NCBI GenBank assembly: GCA_031292015.1
Contig: JARLHY010000202.1
Location: forward strand, 62,001 to 126,000
Reading direction: 5' to 3'
Source of the DNA: Negativicutes bacterium
Lineage (GTDB): Bacteria > Bacillota_C > Negativicutes > Sporomusales_B > JARLHX01
DNA: 64,000 nucleotides
Shown piece by piece: positions 10,805-20,866 of this stretch. The position numbers and the translations under genes were made by a program. How positions within the stretch are numbered: the first letter of the stretch is position 1; every line of letters starts with the position of its first letter. Below the pieces are notes generated by a model, which saw nothing but the letters and a program-made list of their open reading frames with translations, did not search any database and was not told the origin of the DNA.

Positions 10805-11272
10805 GTGCTGCTGAAAATGATCATCACAATTGCTATGCTGACTGGCCTTGTCGGTACGCTCCTGCCCAGGCTGCCCGGAACCATCATTATCTTCCTGGCG
10901 GTGCTCGGGTTTGGAGCGCTGACCGGATACGCCGGATTTGTTCCCTGGCTCTGGACGGCTTTTATCTTCCTGATGGCGGCGGCCGAGCTGGGGGGAAGAT
11001 GGCTGAGAATCTATCTGACCCGCCGCTTCAGCCTTTCCCGCCAGTTGTCCACCAGTGCCGCCGTGACCCACATCGGCGGCGTTCTGGCTGCCGACGCCCT
11101 GCTGGGACCGGTCCTGGGGCTGATAGTCTGGGAATTGATCGCCGGCAAAACTCTGGAGCCCCACGGCACGACCATGGGCAAAATCCTGTTCCGCCTGGCG
11201 GCGGTGGCGCTGCTCAGGTTTATCTGCGGGCTGGTGATGATTATCCTTGTCTTCATGTATTTGTTCAGTTAG
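10805..11272 (+). CDS. DUF456 family membrane protein
   Basis: A 155-residue protein with four or five hydrophobic segments and small-residue-rich loops, matching the DUF456 pattern (LPRLPGTIIIFLAVLGFG near the N-terminus, a central glycine-rich helical region and a final span). The function is unknown. It starts at GTG about 9 bases after AAGGGGAA. The next gene starts 97 bp downstream. Confidence 0.75.
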   Translation: MLLKMIITIAMLTGLVGTLLPRLPGTIIIFLAVLGFGALTGYAGFVPWLWTAFIFLMAAAELGGRWLRIYLTRRFSLSRQLSTSAAVTHIGGVLAADALLGPVLGLIVWELIAGKTLEPHGTTMGKILFRLAAVALLRFICGLVMIILVFMYLFS

Positions 11273-11368
11273 GAGATGGCGCATTCCCCCGGATGGAGCC
11301 TGCGACCCGCGGGAAGAATACTTTTAGACAGTAAAATTGAATACAGCCTATATCCTGGGAGGGGTTAC

Positions 11369-12706
11369 ATGAAGCACTACAATGAGCTTGTCAGACACAG
11401 CGGTAATGCGCAGCTGTTTCAGGCCGTGGAATTGTCGGCAACCGCCATGACCGGCGGACACCCCTTTCATATTCACGCCGAAGGCCTGAGGGGCACGGGT
11501 AAAACCACCATTATCCGGGCTGCACAGACCATATTGCCGCCGATCACAAGAATCAGAGGCTGTGTCTATAACTGCGATCCGCAAAAGCCGCACTGCCCTG
11601 AGCACCGGAACATGTCAGAGGCCCAGCTCGCCCAGGCGGGGACGGAAGAAGTGCCCCGGCCGTTTGTTGAAATATCCCATGCGGCGAAAATCGGCACCGT
11701 TGTGGGCAGTATCGATCTGGGGAAACTGATTGACCGGATCCGCCCCGCGGCGGCTCTGATGCCTGGCAGTATTCTCCGGGCCCACCGGGGCGTACTGTTC
11801 ATCGATGAGATCAACCGTCTGGCGGACACGGCGCCCGAACTCGCCGACGTCCTGCTTGACGTCATGGGCACCAAGCCCGGCCGTGTCCAGGTGGAGGAAA
11901 CTGGTCTGCCCACCGTCGATATGCCAGTGGCGGTAAGCGTATGGGCCGCTTCCAACCCGGACGAGGATCCCGGGGCTTTGTCGCTTATCAGGAAACAGCT
12001 GGCCGACCGTTTCGATCTTGTCATCAACATGGGCCGACCGAGTGATTATCAGGCCGTACTGTCCATTCTGGCCCAACAGGACGGACCGGTCAGCCGGCCC
12101 AACCCCGGCGTGATTCAGTCGGCCGACTTCCGTCAGGTGGCTGTTGACAATCACATCCGTAGCGTTCTGGCGGCAATATACATCGACTTCAGCCTGGAGA
12201 GCCTGCGGGCAGTGGAAGCGCTGGAGACCGCCGCGCGCCTGGCGGCGCTCTACCGGTTCCGCCAGGCGGTAGCGGTCGATGACATCATCCAGGTTGTACC
12301 ACTGGCCCTTGGGCACCGCACCGACAACGCGACCCTGGCTGCCATTTTGCGTTACCTCCAGGGCCTTCCCGGCCGGCAGGAGGCTGTGAATCTTTCAGCC
12401 CCGGCGGCCAAAGGTACCATGGCAGCGGCTCCCGTCGAGACCCAAGCAACGCAGAAATTCGGCTGGTGGTCAAAATTCTGGCAAAACCTGCTCAGCCGCA
12501 GCCGGACCAGCCAGCCAAAACCGGCAGAAAGCAGCCGAACCGATGACGGCAGGCGTCAGGCGGCAGCGAGCCGCGCCGAAGCCGCTCCGAAAATCATCGA
12601 CCCGCTGGCGGCCCAGATCACGGCGCCGCCCAATCCGGCCCGTCCGCTGGGTCAATTGCCGCTGGAACAGTATGTGTCCGGCGAGGGGCAACGACCCCAT
12701 GAATGA
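11369..12706 (+). CDS. AAA+ ATPase of the magnesium-chelatase ChlI/BchI type
   Basis: A 445-residue protein. Walker A is GLRGTGKTTIIRA (about residues 37-49) and Walker B GVLFIDEINRLAD (about 141-153). Sensor-type AASNPDEDPGAL and arginine-finger region QLADRFDLVINMG follow. A cysteine-rich insertion, GCVYNCDPQKPHCPEH, sits just after the P-loop helix and could bind metal. The C-terminal 90 residues are Pro/Ala-rich and low in complexity. It overlaps the VWA gene by 8 bp, so the two are an I/D pair. ChlI-like ATPases drive metal chelatases or MoxR-style remodelling; the target here is unknown. Confidence 0.82.
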   Translation: MKHYNELVRHSGNAQLFQAVELSATAMTGGHPFHIHAEGLRGTGKTTIIRAAQTILPPITRIRGCVYNCDPQKPHCPEHRNMSEAQLAQAGTEEVPRPFVEISHAAKIGTVVGSIDLGKLIDRIRPAAALMPGSILRAHRGVLFIDEINRLADTAPELADVLLDVMGTKPGRVQVEETGLPTVDMPVAVSVWAASNPDEDPGALSLIRKQLADRFDLVINMGRPSDYQAVLSILAQQDGPVSRPNPGVIQSADFRQVAVDNHIRSVLAAIYIDFSLESLRAVEALETAARLAALYRFRQAVAVDDIIQVVPLALGHRTDNATLAAILRYLQGLPGRQEAVNLSAPAAKGTMAAAPVETQATQKFGWWSKFWQNLLSRSRTSQPKPAESSRTDDGRRQAAASRAEAAPKIIDPLAAQITAPPNPARPLGQLPLEQYVSGEGQRPHE

Positions 12707-14459
12707 GATCACAGTCGACAACACCAGTCAGTTGCTGCCGCTCCTGAGCCGGCCGGCCGACCTGCTTGTCGCCCTGTTTCGCGCCGATATGGGGGGCAGG
12801 ATCGGCGAGAGCACCGTGGCCAGCAAAAAAATGCACACCTTCACCCCCGCCAGGCCGGAAGAAGTGACCATTACCCGGAATAATGACGCCGGACAGGTCT
12901 TCTACCACCGGCCCACTGCGGGAGAGGTCTGTCATCTTGATGTTTTTCACCAGTGCGGTTGTGTGGATCACCGCAAGGTGGCGGCAGCGGTGAAGAAGGC
13001 GGTAGAGCAGTACAACTTTCATTATTCTCTCTGGCGGATGACCGCCGTGCCCGGCGGGGCAGTCGGCGTAAGGTCCGATCTTATCGACATACAGACAGCT
13101 TCAGGCGGCGGACGGCTAACCGGCAGCCTCAACTACGGCCGCAAGCTCTCGCTGCGGCGAGCCCACGAAAATCATGTTCATATCGCCGCGATGCTGCCTG
13201 ATGATCATCTGGCCTGTCTGTTTTACATCGTGATGGCGGTGGAGGAAGTGGTGGTTGATCATAAGCTGGAACTGCGCCGCAACGAGAGGCTCGTTCACAG
13301 CGAAGGCCAGGGAGCTCAGGCCGACTTGTCTGCTTATTCCGATCACTCCGACTCCTTCCTGAAGGACAACACGGTCAAAAACCGGTTGCAGGCCGAGGCC
13401 AGAGAGCATCAATACGCCGCCGATATCGATGAGGTCGCCGACATATTTGAAACGGCGCAGGACATGAAAGCATTCCTGACCAAAGTCGAACAGCATTTCG
13501 CGGTCAAGCAGACTCTATTTCACCGCAGGCCGGTGCTGGATCAGGAGACCCTGGAGCGGCTCGGGGGACTGGGGCTTGTTGCCGCCGACAGGCAAGACAT
13601 TGCTTTGACGGAATACGGAAAAGGGTTCAAGGCGTATCTGGATTCCCACCAGCACGAAGTAGAGGCACAAATGCGCAAAGCATTCCGCCTGATGGCGCCT
13701 GCGGTCCGCCAGCCGGGGCGCGGCAAGCTGGCCTGTCAGACCGCACAGGGCTCTTCAGGCCGGCAAAGGCCTGCCGTAGCGGAATTCAGCCATCATCTGC
13801 AGGATCTGGCGGTAGCTGAAACAGTGAACGCCGCGGCCCGGCGCGCCATCGCCGAAAATCGGTGCGAGCTTGTTATCGACTACACGGATATCCGGCAGTT
13901 CGTCCGCCAGACCAAACACAGCGCGGCGGTCTGCCTGGTGGTCGACGCCAGCGCCAGCATGATCGGGCCGCGGCTGAAGGCCGCGAAGCACCTGGTCCGT
14001 CACCTGCTGCTGGCGACTCCCGACCGGATCAGTCTCATTGTCTTTCAACAGGAGCAGGCCAAAGTCGAGCTGCCTTTTACCAGAGATTACCGTCAGGCGG
14101 AGGAATGCCTGCGTAAAATAACGGCCTTCGGTTCGACACCCCTGGCTCTGGGCCTTCGCACCTGCTGCCGTTATCTTCAGGAAGCCGGCAGGAGGAGTCC
14201 GTCCATCATCCTGATCACCGACGGGATTCCCACTGTCGGCGACCAGTCCCGCGATCCCATGGCCGACTCGCTGGCGGCTGCCGGGGAGATCAAAAGCAGG
14301 GGCTACGGTTTCACCTGCTTCGGTCTGAAACCCTACCGGCAGTACCTGACCCAACTGGCCCAAGCTGCCGGGGGAACGGTCTGCGTGCTGGATGAGCTGG
14401 AAAAAAGTAAGCTGGTGGAATGCGCCGGCCGCCAACAGGCAGCCCTCAATGGTCAATAA
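12699..14459 (+). CDS. VWA-domain protein of the magnesium-chelatase ChlD/BchD type
   Basis: A 586-residue partner of the preceding ATPase. The N-terminal 400 residues are poorly characterised and include HQCGCVDHRKV. The C-terminal von Willebrand A domain has a complete MIDAS signature: VVDASASM, a Thr in FGSTPLALGL, and ITDGIPTVGD. ChlD subunits couple the ATPase to the catalytic ChlH; no ChlH, CobN or other chelatase large subunit is encoded nearby. It starts at ATG 12699, with GAGGGG 10 bases upstream. Confidence 0.8.
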   Translation: MNEITVDNTSQLLPLLSRPADLLVALFRADMGGRIGESTVASKKMHTFTPARPEEVTITRNNDAGQVFYHRPTAGEVCHLDVFHQCGCVDHRKVAAAVKKAVEQYNFHYSLWRMTAVPGGAVGVRSDLIDIQTASGGGRLTGSLNYGRKLSLRRAHENHVHIAAMLPDDHLACLFYIVMAVEEVVVDHKLELRRNERLVHSEGQGAQADLSAYSDHSDSFLKDNTVKNRLQAEAREHQYAADIDEVADIFETAQDMKAFLTKVEQHFAVKQTLFHRRPVLDQETLERLGGLGLVAADRQDIALTEYGKGFKAYLDSHQHEVEAQMRKAFRLMAPAVRQPGRGKLACQTAQGSSGRQRPAVAEFSHHLQDLAVAETVNAAARRAIAENRCELVIDYTDIRQFVRQTKHSAAVCLVVDASASMIGPRLKAAKHLVRHLLLATPDRISLIVFQQEQAKVELPFTRDYRQAEECLRKITAFGSTPLALGLRTCCRYLQEAGRRSPSIILITDGIPTVGDQSRDPMADSLAAAGEIKSRGYGFTCFGLKPYRQYLTQLAQAAGGTVCVLDELEKSKLVECAGRQQAALNGQ

Positions 14460-14471
14460 GCAGTTTCCTGG

Positions 14472-14490
14472 CTTCGCCGGTTATGCCGGC
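14472..14490 (+). repeat. 19-bp direct repeat, left copy
   Basis: CTTCGCCGGTTATGCCGGC occurs here and again at 14638-14656, bracketing the structured element. The right copy forms the 5' part of the terminator; the left copy can form only a short hairpin. Confidence 0.85.
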
Positions 14491-14513
14491 CAACCCGATT
14501 AGAATCTGTCCTT

Positions 14514-14636
14514 CAGGCCGTTCAGAAGCCCCCAGATGCACGACGGTCTCGTAAACCCAGCAGCGACGCGTACTGGTGTACGCTAGCAATGGGTTTACGG
14601 GACCAACAAAGCAGATGGGGGCTTATCAGCGGCCTG
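14514..14636 (+). repeat. Structured intergenic element, copy 1 (123 bp)
   Basis: Nested stems can be drawn. The outer stem is CAGGCCG (14514-14520) with CGGCCTG (14630-14636). Next is AAGCCCCCA (14526-14534) with TGGGGGCTT (14616-14624), then a tandem G-A/A-G step and TGC/GCA. The apical stem GTCTCGTAAACCCA (14546-14559) pairs with TGGGTTTACGGGAC (14590-14603), and GCGTAC/GTACGC is the inner hairpin. Unpaired CGACGG and TAGCAA recur in the other copies. It follows the VWA gene and precedes a terminator, so it is probably transcribed as a 3' UTR. Family not recognised. Confidence 0.75.
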
Positions 14637-14637
14637 A

Positions 14638-14669
14638 CTTCGCCGGTTATGCCGGCGAAGTTTCTTTAT
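14638..14669 (+). terminator. Terminator after the ChlI/ChlD-like operon
   Basis: A 9-bp stem CTTCGCCGG / CCGGCGAAG with loop TTATG, followed by TTTCTTTAT. Confidence 0.8.
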
Positions 14670-14769
14670 CTCCCCACTTTTTGACTTACCGACGGTAATT
14701 GAAAAGGATTATTAGCTGGCGGCGAGAATTATACTAGATCAGTAAAATATCCGTATGGCGGTGGGAAAC

Positions 14770-15078
14770 ATGTTTTATCTCATCCTGGCGCTCGCCTTTT
14801 CCCTGGTGGTGGCTGTTTTCGCCATTCAAAATTCTTTGCCGGTCTCTGTTGCCTTTTTGTCCTGGAGCTTTCAGACCTCCCTGGTGATCGTCATCCTCGG
14901 CGCCGCAACCTTGGGGGCGCTATCGACCCTGTCCCTGGCGGTGCTGATGCAGGTCAAGGCCCGCTGGGCTCTCAAAAAGGTCAAACAACGCCAGGGGGAA
15001 CTTGAGGCCGAGATCGAAACCCTCAAGGCCCGGCTGGCCCAGGAATCAGCCAGGGAAGACATCGCCAAGGGACCTTGA
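14770..15078 (+). CDS. LapA-like membrane protein (DUF1049)
   Basis: A 102-residue protein with two hydrophobic segments (MFYLILALAFSLVVAVFAIQ and a second at about residues 40-65), then a basic, coiled-coil-prone tail (KKVKQRQGELEAEIETLK). This is the LapA/DUF1049 layout; LapA assists lipopolysaccharide assembly in diderms, though the family is broader. ATG 14770 matches the usual family start; an in-frame ATG at 14755 would add five residues. It lies 24 bp before recJ. Confidence 0.75.
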   Translation: MFYLILALAFSLVVAVFAIQNSLPVSVAFLSWSFQTSLVIVILGAATLGALSTLSLAVLMQVKARWALKKVKQRQGELEAEIETLKARLAQESAREDIAKGP

Positions 15079-15102
15079 TGTCCTGTACTGAACGGAGGTA
15101 GT

Positions 15103-17655
15103 ATGGCTCGAATAGGGAAAAAGTGGCGGGTTTTGCCGGTCGAGACCGCCTTGAGCGCAAAACTCGGCAAGGAGGTCGGCGTATCTCCGGTAGTGGCCCA
15201 GGTGCTGATTAACCGAGGTATTTGCGACGCTGCGCAGGCAAAACAGTTTTTACACGGCGGGGCCGAAGGGCTGGGTGACCCCTGGCTACTCAAGGGGATG
15301 AACGAGGCCGTCGCCCGCATCGGACAAGCAATCGCCAGGCAGGAGAAAATAACTGTTTACGGCGATTATGATGTTGACGGTATCACCGCTACCGCCTTGG
15401 TTTACCGTGTGCTCACACGGCTGAACGCCGTTGTGGAATACTATATCCCGGAGCGGCAAAGCGAGGGCTACGGCCTGAACGGCGCGGCGCTGGAGGCGCT
15501 TTGTGCGTCAGGCACCCGGTTGATTATCACCGTAGACTGCGGCATCAACGCCGTGGAAGAAGTGGCCGGAATGGCCCAGCGGCTTCATGTCATCATTACT
15601 GATCACCATCAGCCGCCGGCCCTGCTGCCGGCAGCTGTCGCCGTCATCAATCCCAAACAACCGGGTTGCCTCTATCCCGAAAAGCAGTTGGCCGGGGTGG
15701 GGGTGGCCTTTAAATTGTGCCAGGCCCTCTGGCAGAGCCACTTTCCTGACGACCGGGGCGTCACCGACTATCTTGACTTGGTCGCTGTAGGCACCATCGC
15801 CGACATCGTTTCCCTCACCGATGAAAATCGGATACTGGTGAAGCTGGGCTTGGCTCAACTGATCCGGACCGGGAACCTTGGCCTGAAGTCTCTTCTCAAA
15901 GTCAGCTGCCTGAAGGCCGACACCATCGATTCCGGAAAAGTCGGTTATATCCTGGCACCGCGCCTCAACGCCGCAGGTCGGCTCAGCCATGCCGCCTCCG
16001 GCGTGGAACTGCTGGTTACCGCCGATGCGGCCCGGGCAGCCGAGCTTGCCGCCGAACTGAACAACGAGAACATTAAACGCCAGGCCGTGGAAAAGGAACT
16101 GCTGGCGGCGGCGGAAAAAAGCCTGGCCGAGAGTGGCCGCGAAGGAGATAAAGTCCTGGTGCTGGCCGGCGAGGACTGGCATCCGGGCGTTATTGGCATA
16201 GTAGCCTCGCGGCTGGTGGACAAATACTACCGGCCGGTAGTCATGATCAGTATCCGCGACGGTGTCGGTAAAGGTTCCTGCCGGAGTATTCCCGGCTTCG
16301 ATATCTACCAGGCGCTGGCTGCCTGCTCCGATCACCTGATCCAGTTCGGCGGCCATCGACAGGCCGCAGGTCTGAGTCTCGCAGCGGATAACATCGACCG
16401 CCTGCGGGAAAAGCTCTGCGCCCTGGCAGCCGAGTGGCTCAGCGACGAGGATTATCAGCCGGTCCTGTCCATCGACTCCGAAATCGCTCTGGCCCAGATC
16501 AACACCGCCTTCATCGAACAATTGGCCTGTCTTGCGCCCCACGGTATGGGCAATCCAAGTCCGGTGTTCGCCAGCGCCGATCTGGCTGTCGCCGACATGC
16601 GGCCCCTCGGCGCCGACGGCCGTCATTTCCGGCTGCGAGTCAAGCAGGACGGCGCAACGAGCGACGTCTTGGCCTGGAACCTTACTGGAATGACGGAGGA
16701 CCTGGAAGCAAATGATAGTATTGACCTGGCCTTTGTAGCGGAATTCAACGACTGGCAGGGCCGTCGTTCGGTTCAGCTTCGGGCCCGCGACGTAAAGGCA
16801 CGGCTGACTGTTCCGGAAACTCTGGCGCTGTCCGACAGCCGGAATGCCGCCGACAGAATCGCCTGCCTGCTGGACCTGGCCTTAACTGGCGGACAGGTGC
16901 TGGTCCACACCCTGGACCGGCGGCAGGCCGTAACCCTTGTCAGGCAACTGCGCCAGCGTGTCAGACTCCCGGCGGCCGGCATCGCCGTGTATCATCCTTC
17001 CCAGCCCGAAGTTGCCCGACGGCGGGTGCTCGATGGCTGGCAGTCCGGTAAAGTCACCCTGCTGGTCAGCGCCGGACCGCCGGTTGCCGAAGCGGCAACG
17101 GCCGACCATATCGTCTTGTATCAGCCGCCCCTGACTCGCGACGCTTTCGCAGACCTTTGCCACTTTGCGGCCGCCGCTGTGCACCCTGTTTGTCTCCATT
17201 TCCTGTACGGCAGCGCCGATATTGCTCACGTCGCCGGACGGCTTACAGCATACTTTCCTGATCGGACCATGGCCGGGCGGGTCTATTTGACCCTCAAAGC
17301 GATGGCCGGACCGGACGGTTCGATAAAAACATCGGATACCCTCCTGGCTGAAAGGGTGAGGCTGGCTCACGCCGTGAACACCAGCGAGACCGGAGTAGCC
17401 GCCGCTCTCAGCATGCTGGCCCAGATCGATCTTGTGAACCCTGGCACCGGCTCCGGCCGGCGCATACTATATCTAAAGCCCGAACCTGCGGAGAAACAAA
17501 CCATTGAGCGCTCAGCCACCTATCGCGACTGCGCCAGGGCCCGCGAGGATTTTGACCGCTGGTCCAGGGAACTGATGAAATTAACTGTGACCACACTTTG
17601 GAAACGGGCCGCCGGGCCGGCCGGATGGAGGAAAAACGATGGATTTGAAGGCTAA
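15103..17655 (+). CDS. recJ: Single-stranded-DNA-specific exonuclease RecJ
   Basis: An 850-residue protein. The DHH domain shows [22 protein letters not shown] and [12 protein letters not shown]. The DHHA1 domain shows [17 protein letters not shown] and [13 protein letters not shown]. An OB-fold region follows, and then a C-terminal extension of about 270 residues seen in Firmicutes RecJ proteins. RecJ degrades ssDNA 5' to 3' in recombination and repair. Its 3' end overlaps apt by 17 bp. Confidence 0.95.
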   Translation: MARIGKKWRVLPVETALSAKLGKEVGVSPVVAQVLINRGICDAAQAKQFLHGGAEGLGDPWLLKGMNEAVARIGQAIARQEKITVYGDYDVDGITATALVYRVLTRLNAVVEYYIPERQSEGYGLNGAALEALCASGTRLIITVDCGINAVEEVAGMAQRLHVIITDHHQPPALLPAAVAVINPKQPGCLYPEKQLAGVGVAFKLCQALWQSHFPDDRGVTDYLDLVAVGTIADIVSLTDENRILVKLGLAQLIRTGNLGLKSLLKVSCLKADTIDSGKVGYILAPRLNAAGRLSHAASGVELLVTADAARAAELAAELNNENIKRQAVEKELLAAAEKSLAESGREGDKVLVLAGEDWHPGVIGIVASRLVDKYYRPVVMISIRDGVGKGSCRSIPGFDIYQALAACSDHLIQFGGHRQAAGLSLAADNIDRLREKLCALAAEWLSDEDYQPVLSIDSEIALAQINTAFIEQLACLAPHGMGNPSPVFASADLAVADMRPLGADGRHFRLRVKQDGATSDVLAWNLTGMTEDLEANDSIDLAFVAEFNDWQGRRSVQLRARDVKARLTVPETLALSDSRNAADRIACLLDLALTGGQVLVHTLDRRQAVTLVRQLRQRVRLPAAGIAVYHPSQPEVARRRVLDGWQSGKVTLLVSAGPPVAEAATADHIVLYQPPLTRDAFADLCHFAAAAVHPVCLHFLYGSADIAHVAGRLTAYFPDRTMAGRVYLTLKAMAGPDGSIKTSDTLLAERVRLAHAVNTSETGVAAALSMLAQIDLVNPGTGSGRRILYLKPEPAEKQTIERSATYRDCARAREDFDRWSRELMKLTVTTLWKRAAGPAGWRKNDGFEG

Positions 17656-18142
17656 ATTGCGTGTTGTCGATTTCAAGGGGGTTGATTTCGTTGATATCAC
17701 CACCTTGCTCCAGGACGGGCCGACTTTTCGCGAGGCTGTCGACCGTCTCGTCGAACGGTTCAGCGGCCAGCATATCGACCTGATTGCCGGACCGGAGTCC
17801 CGCGGCTTCGTTATTGGTGCCCCCGCAGCCTACGCCCTGGGGGCGGGTTTTGTGCCGGTGCGTAAGCCCGGCAAGTTGCCGGCCAGGACGGTCAGGCGCG
17901 AATACAGCCTCGAATACGGCAAGGACGCTCTGGAAATACACGCCGACGCTATTCGGCCCGGACAACGGGTGCTGATTGTTGACGACCTGCTGGCCACCGG
18001 CGGGACGGCGGCAGCCACCGCCAAACTGGTGGAAGACCTGGGCGGGGTAGTCGTCGGCCTGGCCTTCCTTGTGGAACTGACCTTCCTGAAAGGGCGTTTG
18101 GCTTTACCTGGCTACGAGATTGTTTCCTTGATTGAGTATTGA
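17639..18142 (+). CDS. apt: Adenine phosphoribosyltransferase
   Basis: A 167-residue protein of usual Apt length. It has [47 protein letters not shown] and the PRPP loop [17 protein letters not shown]. It converts adenine and PRPP to AMP. Its ATG lies inside the end of recJ, 17 bp before the recJ stop. The recJ-apt-rel order is common in Firmicutes. Confidence 0.96.
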   Translation: MDLKAKLRVVDFKGVDFVDITTLLQDGPTFREAVDRLVERFSGQHIDLIAGPESRGFVIGAPAAYALGAGFVPVRKPGKLPARTVRREYSLEYGKDALEIHADAIRPGQRVLIVDDLLATGGTAAATAKLVEDLGGVVVGLAFLVELTFLKGRLALPGYEIVSLIEY

Positions 18143-18182
18143 TGATACAATGGATGAAGTACTGCGCCAGGGGGGTGAGCGG

Positions 18183-20408
18183 ATGAGTGTGCCCAAACCG
18201 GAGTTTGCCGATCTGATCAAACAAATAATCACATACCAGCCCGACGCCCCGGTGGAGCTGATCGAAACCGCCTATCAGTTCGCCCAGACTGCCCATGAGG
18301 GCCAGATGAGGGTCTCTGGCGAGCAATACATATCCCACCCGCTGGGAGTCGCAAAGATACTGTCCGAGTTGCAGCTGGACGCGACCACTATCTGTGCGGC
18401 GCTGCTCCACGACGTGGTCGAGGATACCGCCGTAACCGAAGAAGGCCTGGAGAAGAAGTTCGGCAAGGAAATCGCCGTTCTGGTTGACGGAGTGACAAAG
18501 CTCAGCCGGATCGAATATAAGTCAAAAGAAGAACAGCAGCTGGAAAACTATCGCAAGATGTTTCTGGCTATGGCCAAGGACATCCGGGTAGTCCTGATCA
18601 AACTCGCCGACAGGCTCCACAACATGCGGACCCTGAAAGCCATGCCGGTGGAAAAACAGCGCGCCACCGCCCGGGAGACGCTGGAGATCTACGCTCCCTT
18701 AGCCCACAGGCTCGGCATCTACCGCATCAAATGGGAACTGGAAGATCTGGCGTTCCGCTATCTGGAGCCCGAAAACTACTACGCCCTGGTGGAAAAGGTC
18801 AAGCAGAAGCGCCAGGAGCGGGAAGACCTTATCAGCGAAGCAGTTAAAACCCTGAGCGAAAAGCTCGACGGCGTGGGTATCAAGTCGGAAATCCAGGGTC
18901 GTCCGAAGAATTTTTACAGCATCTACAAAAAGATGGAGAAAGACCACAAAGACCTTGCGGAAATCTATGATCTGTCGGCGGTAAGAGTCATCGTCGAGAC
19001 AGTAAAGGACTGCTACGGGGCTCTCGGGATCGTCCACACCCTGTGGAAACCGTTGCCCTACCGGTTCAAGGATTTCATCGCCATGCCCAAGTCCAACATG
19101 TACCAGTCCCTCCATACCACCGTTATAGGTCCCACCGGGCAGCCGCTGGAGATCCAGATCAGGACCTGGGATATGCATCGGACCTCCGAATACGGTATCG
19201 CGGCCCACTGGCGCTACAAAGAAGGCGACGAAAAGGCCGGCGGCAAGACGGCCGGCAAAACATACGACCAAAAGCTCTCCTGGCTTCGGCAGCTGCTGGA
19301 GTGGCAGCAGGACCTGCGTGATCCTCGGGAATTCATGGAAACCCTGCGGCTGGATGTACTTACCGACGAAGTGTTCGTCTTTACCCCCAAAGGAGATGTC
19401 ATCGACCTGCCGGCAGGTTCCATACCCATCGATTTCGCCTATCGCATCCACACCGACGTGGGCCACCGCTGTGTCGGGGCGCGGGTAAACGGCAAGATGG
19501 TCCCCCTGGAATACAAACTGAACAACGGCGATATTGTCGAAGTAGTCACCACCAAGCAGGGCAACGGGCCCAGCCGGGACTGGCTGAACATCGTCGCCTC
19601 GTCCGAGACCAAGAACAAAATCCGTCAGTGGTTTAAGAAGGAAAAACGCGAGGAAAACATCGCCAAAGGCCGGGACCTTATTGAAAAGGAAGGCAAGCGC
19701 CTCGGCTACGACTGGCACGAACTGGTCAAAGGCGACCGCCTGGTCGAAGTGGCAAAAAAAATGAATACCGCCGGCGAGGAGGACCTGCTGGCCGCCGTCG
19801 GCTATGGCGGCGTCACTCTTCACGGCGTCATGACCAAGCTGATCGAGGCCTATAAAAGAGAGACCCGCACCGCCGCTCCCGCCGACATCACCACCACCTT
19901 GAGCGAGCTTAAACCAAAACGCACCAAATCCAAGAGCAGTCACGGCATTCTGGTGAAAGGCGAGTCGGGCGTGATGGTTCGTCTGGCCCGCTGCTGCAAT
20001 CCGGTTCCCGGTGACGTGATCATCGGCTACATCACCCGCGGCCGCGGCGTATCGGTCCACTGTGCCGACTGCACCAATATCATGAATAATGCCGACGAGT
20101 TCGAGCGGATCATCGAGGTCGAGTGGGATATCGGCGGCAACAACTTTTACAGTGTTCCTGTTGAGATCACCTGTGTGGACAGGGCCGGTATCCTGTCGGA
20201 AATCCTCATGGTGGCCTCGGAGACCAAAACCAACGTCGGCTCTGTCAATGCCAAAACTCACAAGGACAAAAGCAAGCTGGCCACCATCACCCTGAGCCTG
20301 GAAATCAGCAATCTCACTCAGCTTGAGCATCTTATGACCAAGATGCGCAAGGTGAAGGACGTCTACAGCGTGCAGCGGGCCGCCACCACCGGCGGGGTGC
20401 TGCCGTGA
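18183..20408 (+). CDS. relA: Bifunctional (p)ppGpp synthetase/hydrolase (Rel)
   Basis: 741 residues with the full long-RSH layout. The HD hydrolase domain has [18 protein letters not shown] and [12 protein letters not shown]. The synthetase domain has [17 protein letters not shown] and [23 protein letters not shown] domain ([20 protein letters not shown]), a zinc-finger-like segment with RCCNPVPGD and HCADC, and a C-terminal ACT domain follow. Both active sites look intact. ATG 18183 is preceded by GGGGGTGAG. The gene ends overlapping dtd by 4 bp. Confidence 0.96.
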   Translation: MSVPKPEFADLIKQIITYQPDAPVELIETAYQFAQTAHEGQMRVSGEQYISHPLGVAKILSELQLDATTICAALLHDVVEDTAVTEEGLEKKFGKEIAVLVDGVTKLSRIEYKSKEEQQLENYRKMFLAMAKDIRVVLIKLADRLHNMRTLKAMPVEKQRATARETLEIYAPLAHRLGIYRIKWELEDLAFRYLEPENYYALVEKVKQKRQEREDLISEAVKTLSEKLDGVGIKSEIQGRPKNFYSIYKKMEKDHKDLAEIYDLSAVRVIVETVKDCYGALGIVHTLWKPLPYRFKDFIAMPKSNMYQSLHTTVIGPTGQPLEIQIRTWDMHRTSEYGIAAHWRYKEGDEKAGGKTAGKTYDQKLSWLRQLLEWQQDLRDPREFMETLRLDVLTDEVFVFTPKGDVIDLPAGSIPIDFAYRIHTDVGHRCVGARVNGKMVPLEYKLNNGDIVEVVTTKQGNGPSRDWLNIVASSETKNKIRQWFKKEKREENIAKGRDLIEKEGKRLGYDWHELVKGDRLVEVAKKMNTAGEEDLLAAVGYGGVTLHGVMTKLIEAYKRETRTAAPADITTTLSELKPKRTKSKSSHGILVKGESGVMVRLARCCNPVPGDVIIGYITRGRGVSVHCADCTNIMNNADEFERIIEVEWDIGGNNFYSVPVEITCVDRAGILSEILMVASETKTNVGSVNAKTHKDKSKLATITLSLEISNLTQLEHLMTKMRKVKDVYSVQRAATTGGVLP

Positions 20409-20854
20409 GGGCCGTGGTCCAGCGGACTGGCGCCGCCTCGGTCACCGTAGCCGGTGAAACCATAGCGGATGTGGGGCCGGGGCTTACCGTACTTCTCGGA
20501 GTCGGAGCCGGCGACGGAGAGCAGGACGCCAGATACCTTGCGGAAAAAATTGTTAATCTGCGGATTTTTCCCGATCAGGAGGGCAAAATGAACCTGTCGC
20601 TCCTGGATACCGGCGGCGAACTTCTGGTGGTCTCCCAGTTCACCCTCTACGGCGACTGCCGCAAAGGGCGACGTCCCGGATTTGACGCCGCAGCTCCTCC
20701 GGCTGAGGCTGTGAAGCTCTATGAATTTTTCCTCCGGCTGTGCCGCGAGACTGGCGTAAGAACCGCCAGCGGCCGGTTTCAGGCCGAAATGATCGTAAAA
20801 ATCGAAAACCAAGGGCCTGTTACCATCTTGTTGGATAGCAGCCGGTTGTTTTAA
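20405..20854 (+). CDS. dtd: D-aminoacyl-tRNA deacylase
   Basis: A 149-residue protein. It begins at GTG within the rel stop (GTGA) as [15 protein letters not shown]. The active-site motifs [17 protein letters not shown] and the C-terminal GPVTILLDS are present, with the Gly-cisPro region slightly altered (NQGPVT). It frees tRNA from D-amino acids. rel-dtd adjacency is common in Firmicutes. Confidence 0.95.
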   Translation: MRAVVQRTGAASVTVAGETIADVGPGLTVLLGVGAGDGEQDARYLAEKIVNLRIFPDQEGKMNLSLLDTGGELLVVSQFTLYGDCRKGRRPGFDAAAPPAEAVKLYEFFLRLCRETGVRTASGRFQAEMIVKIENQGPVTILLDSSRLF

Positions 20855-20866
20855 GGAGATGAGGAC

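Noticed and set aside
14514..14636. Element read as a CRISPR, tRNA, c-di-GMP or cobalamin riboswitch
   Set aside because: There are no short regular repeats, no cloverleaf, and none of the conserved cores of those riboswitches; position at 3' ends also argues against a leader riboswitch.
18699..20330. 543-codon open frame on the - strand
   Set aside because: It lies wholly antisense to rel, whose domains are complete; high GC keeps the opposite frame open.
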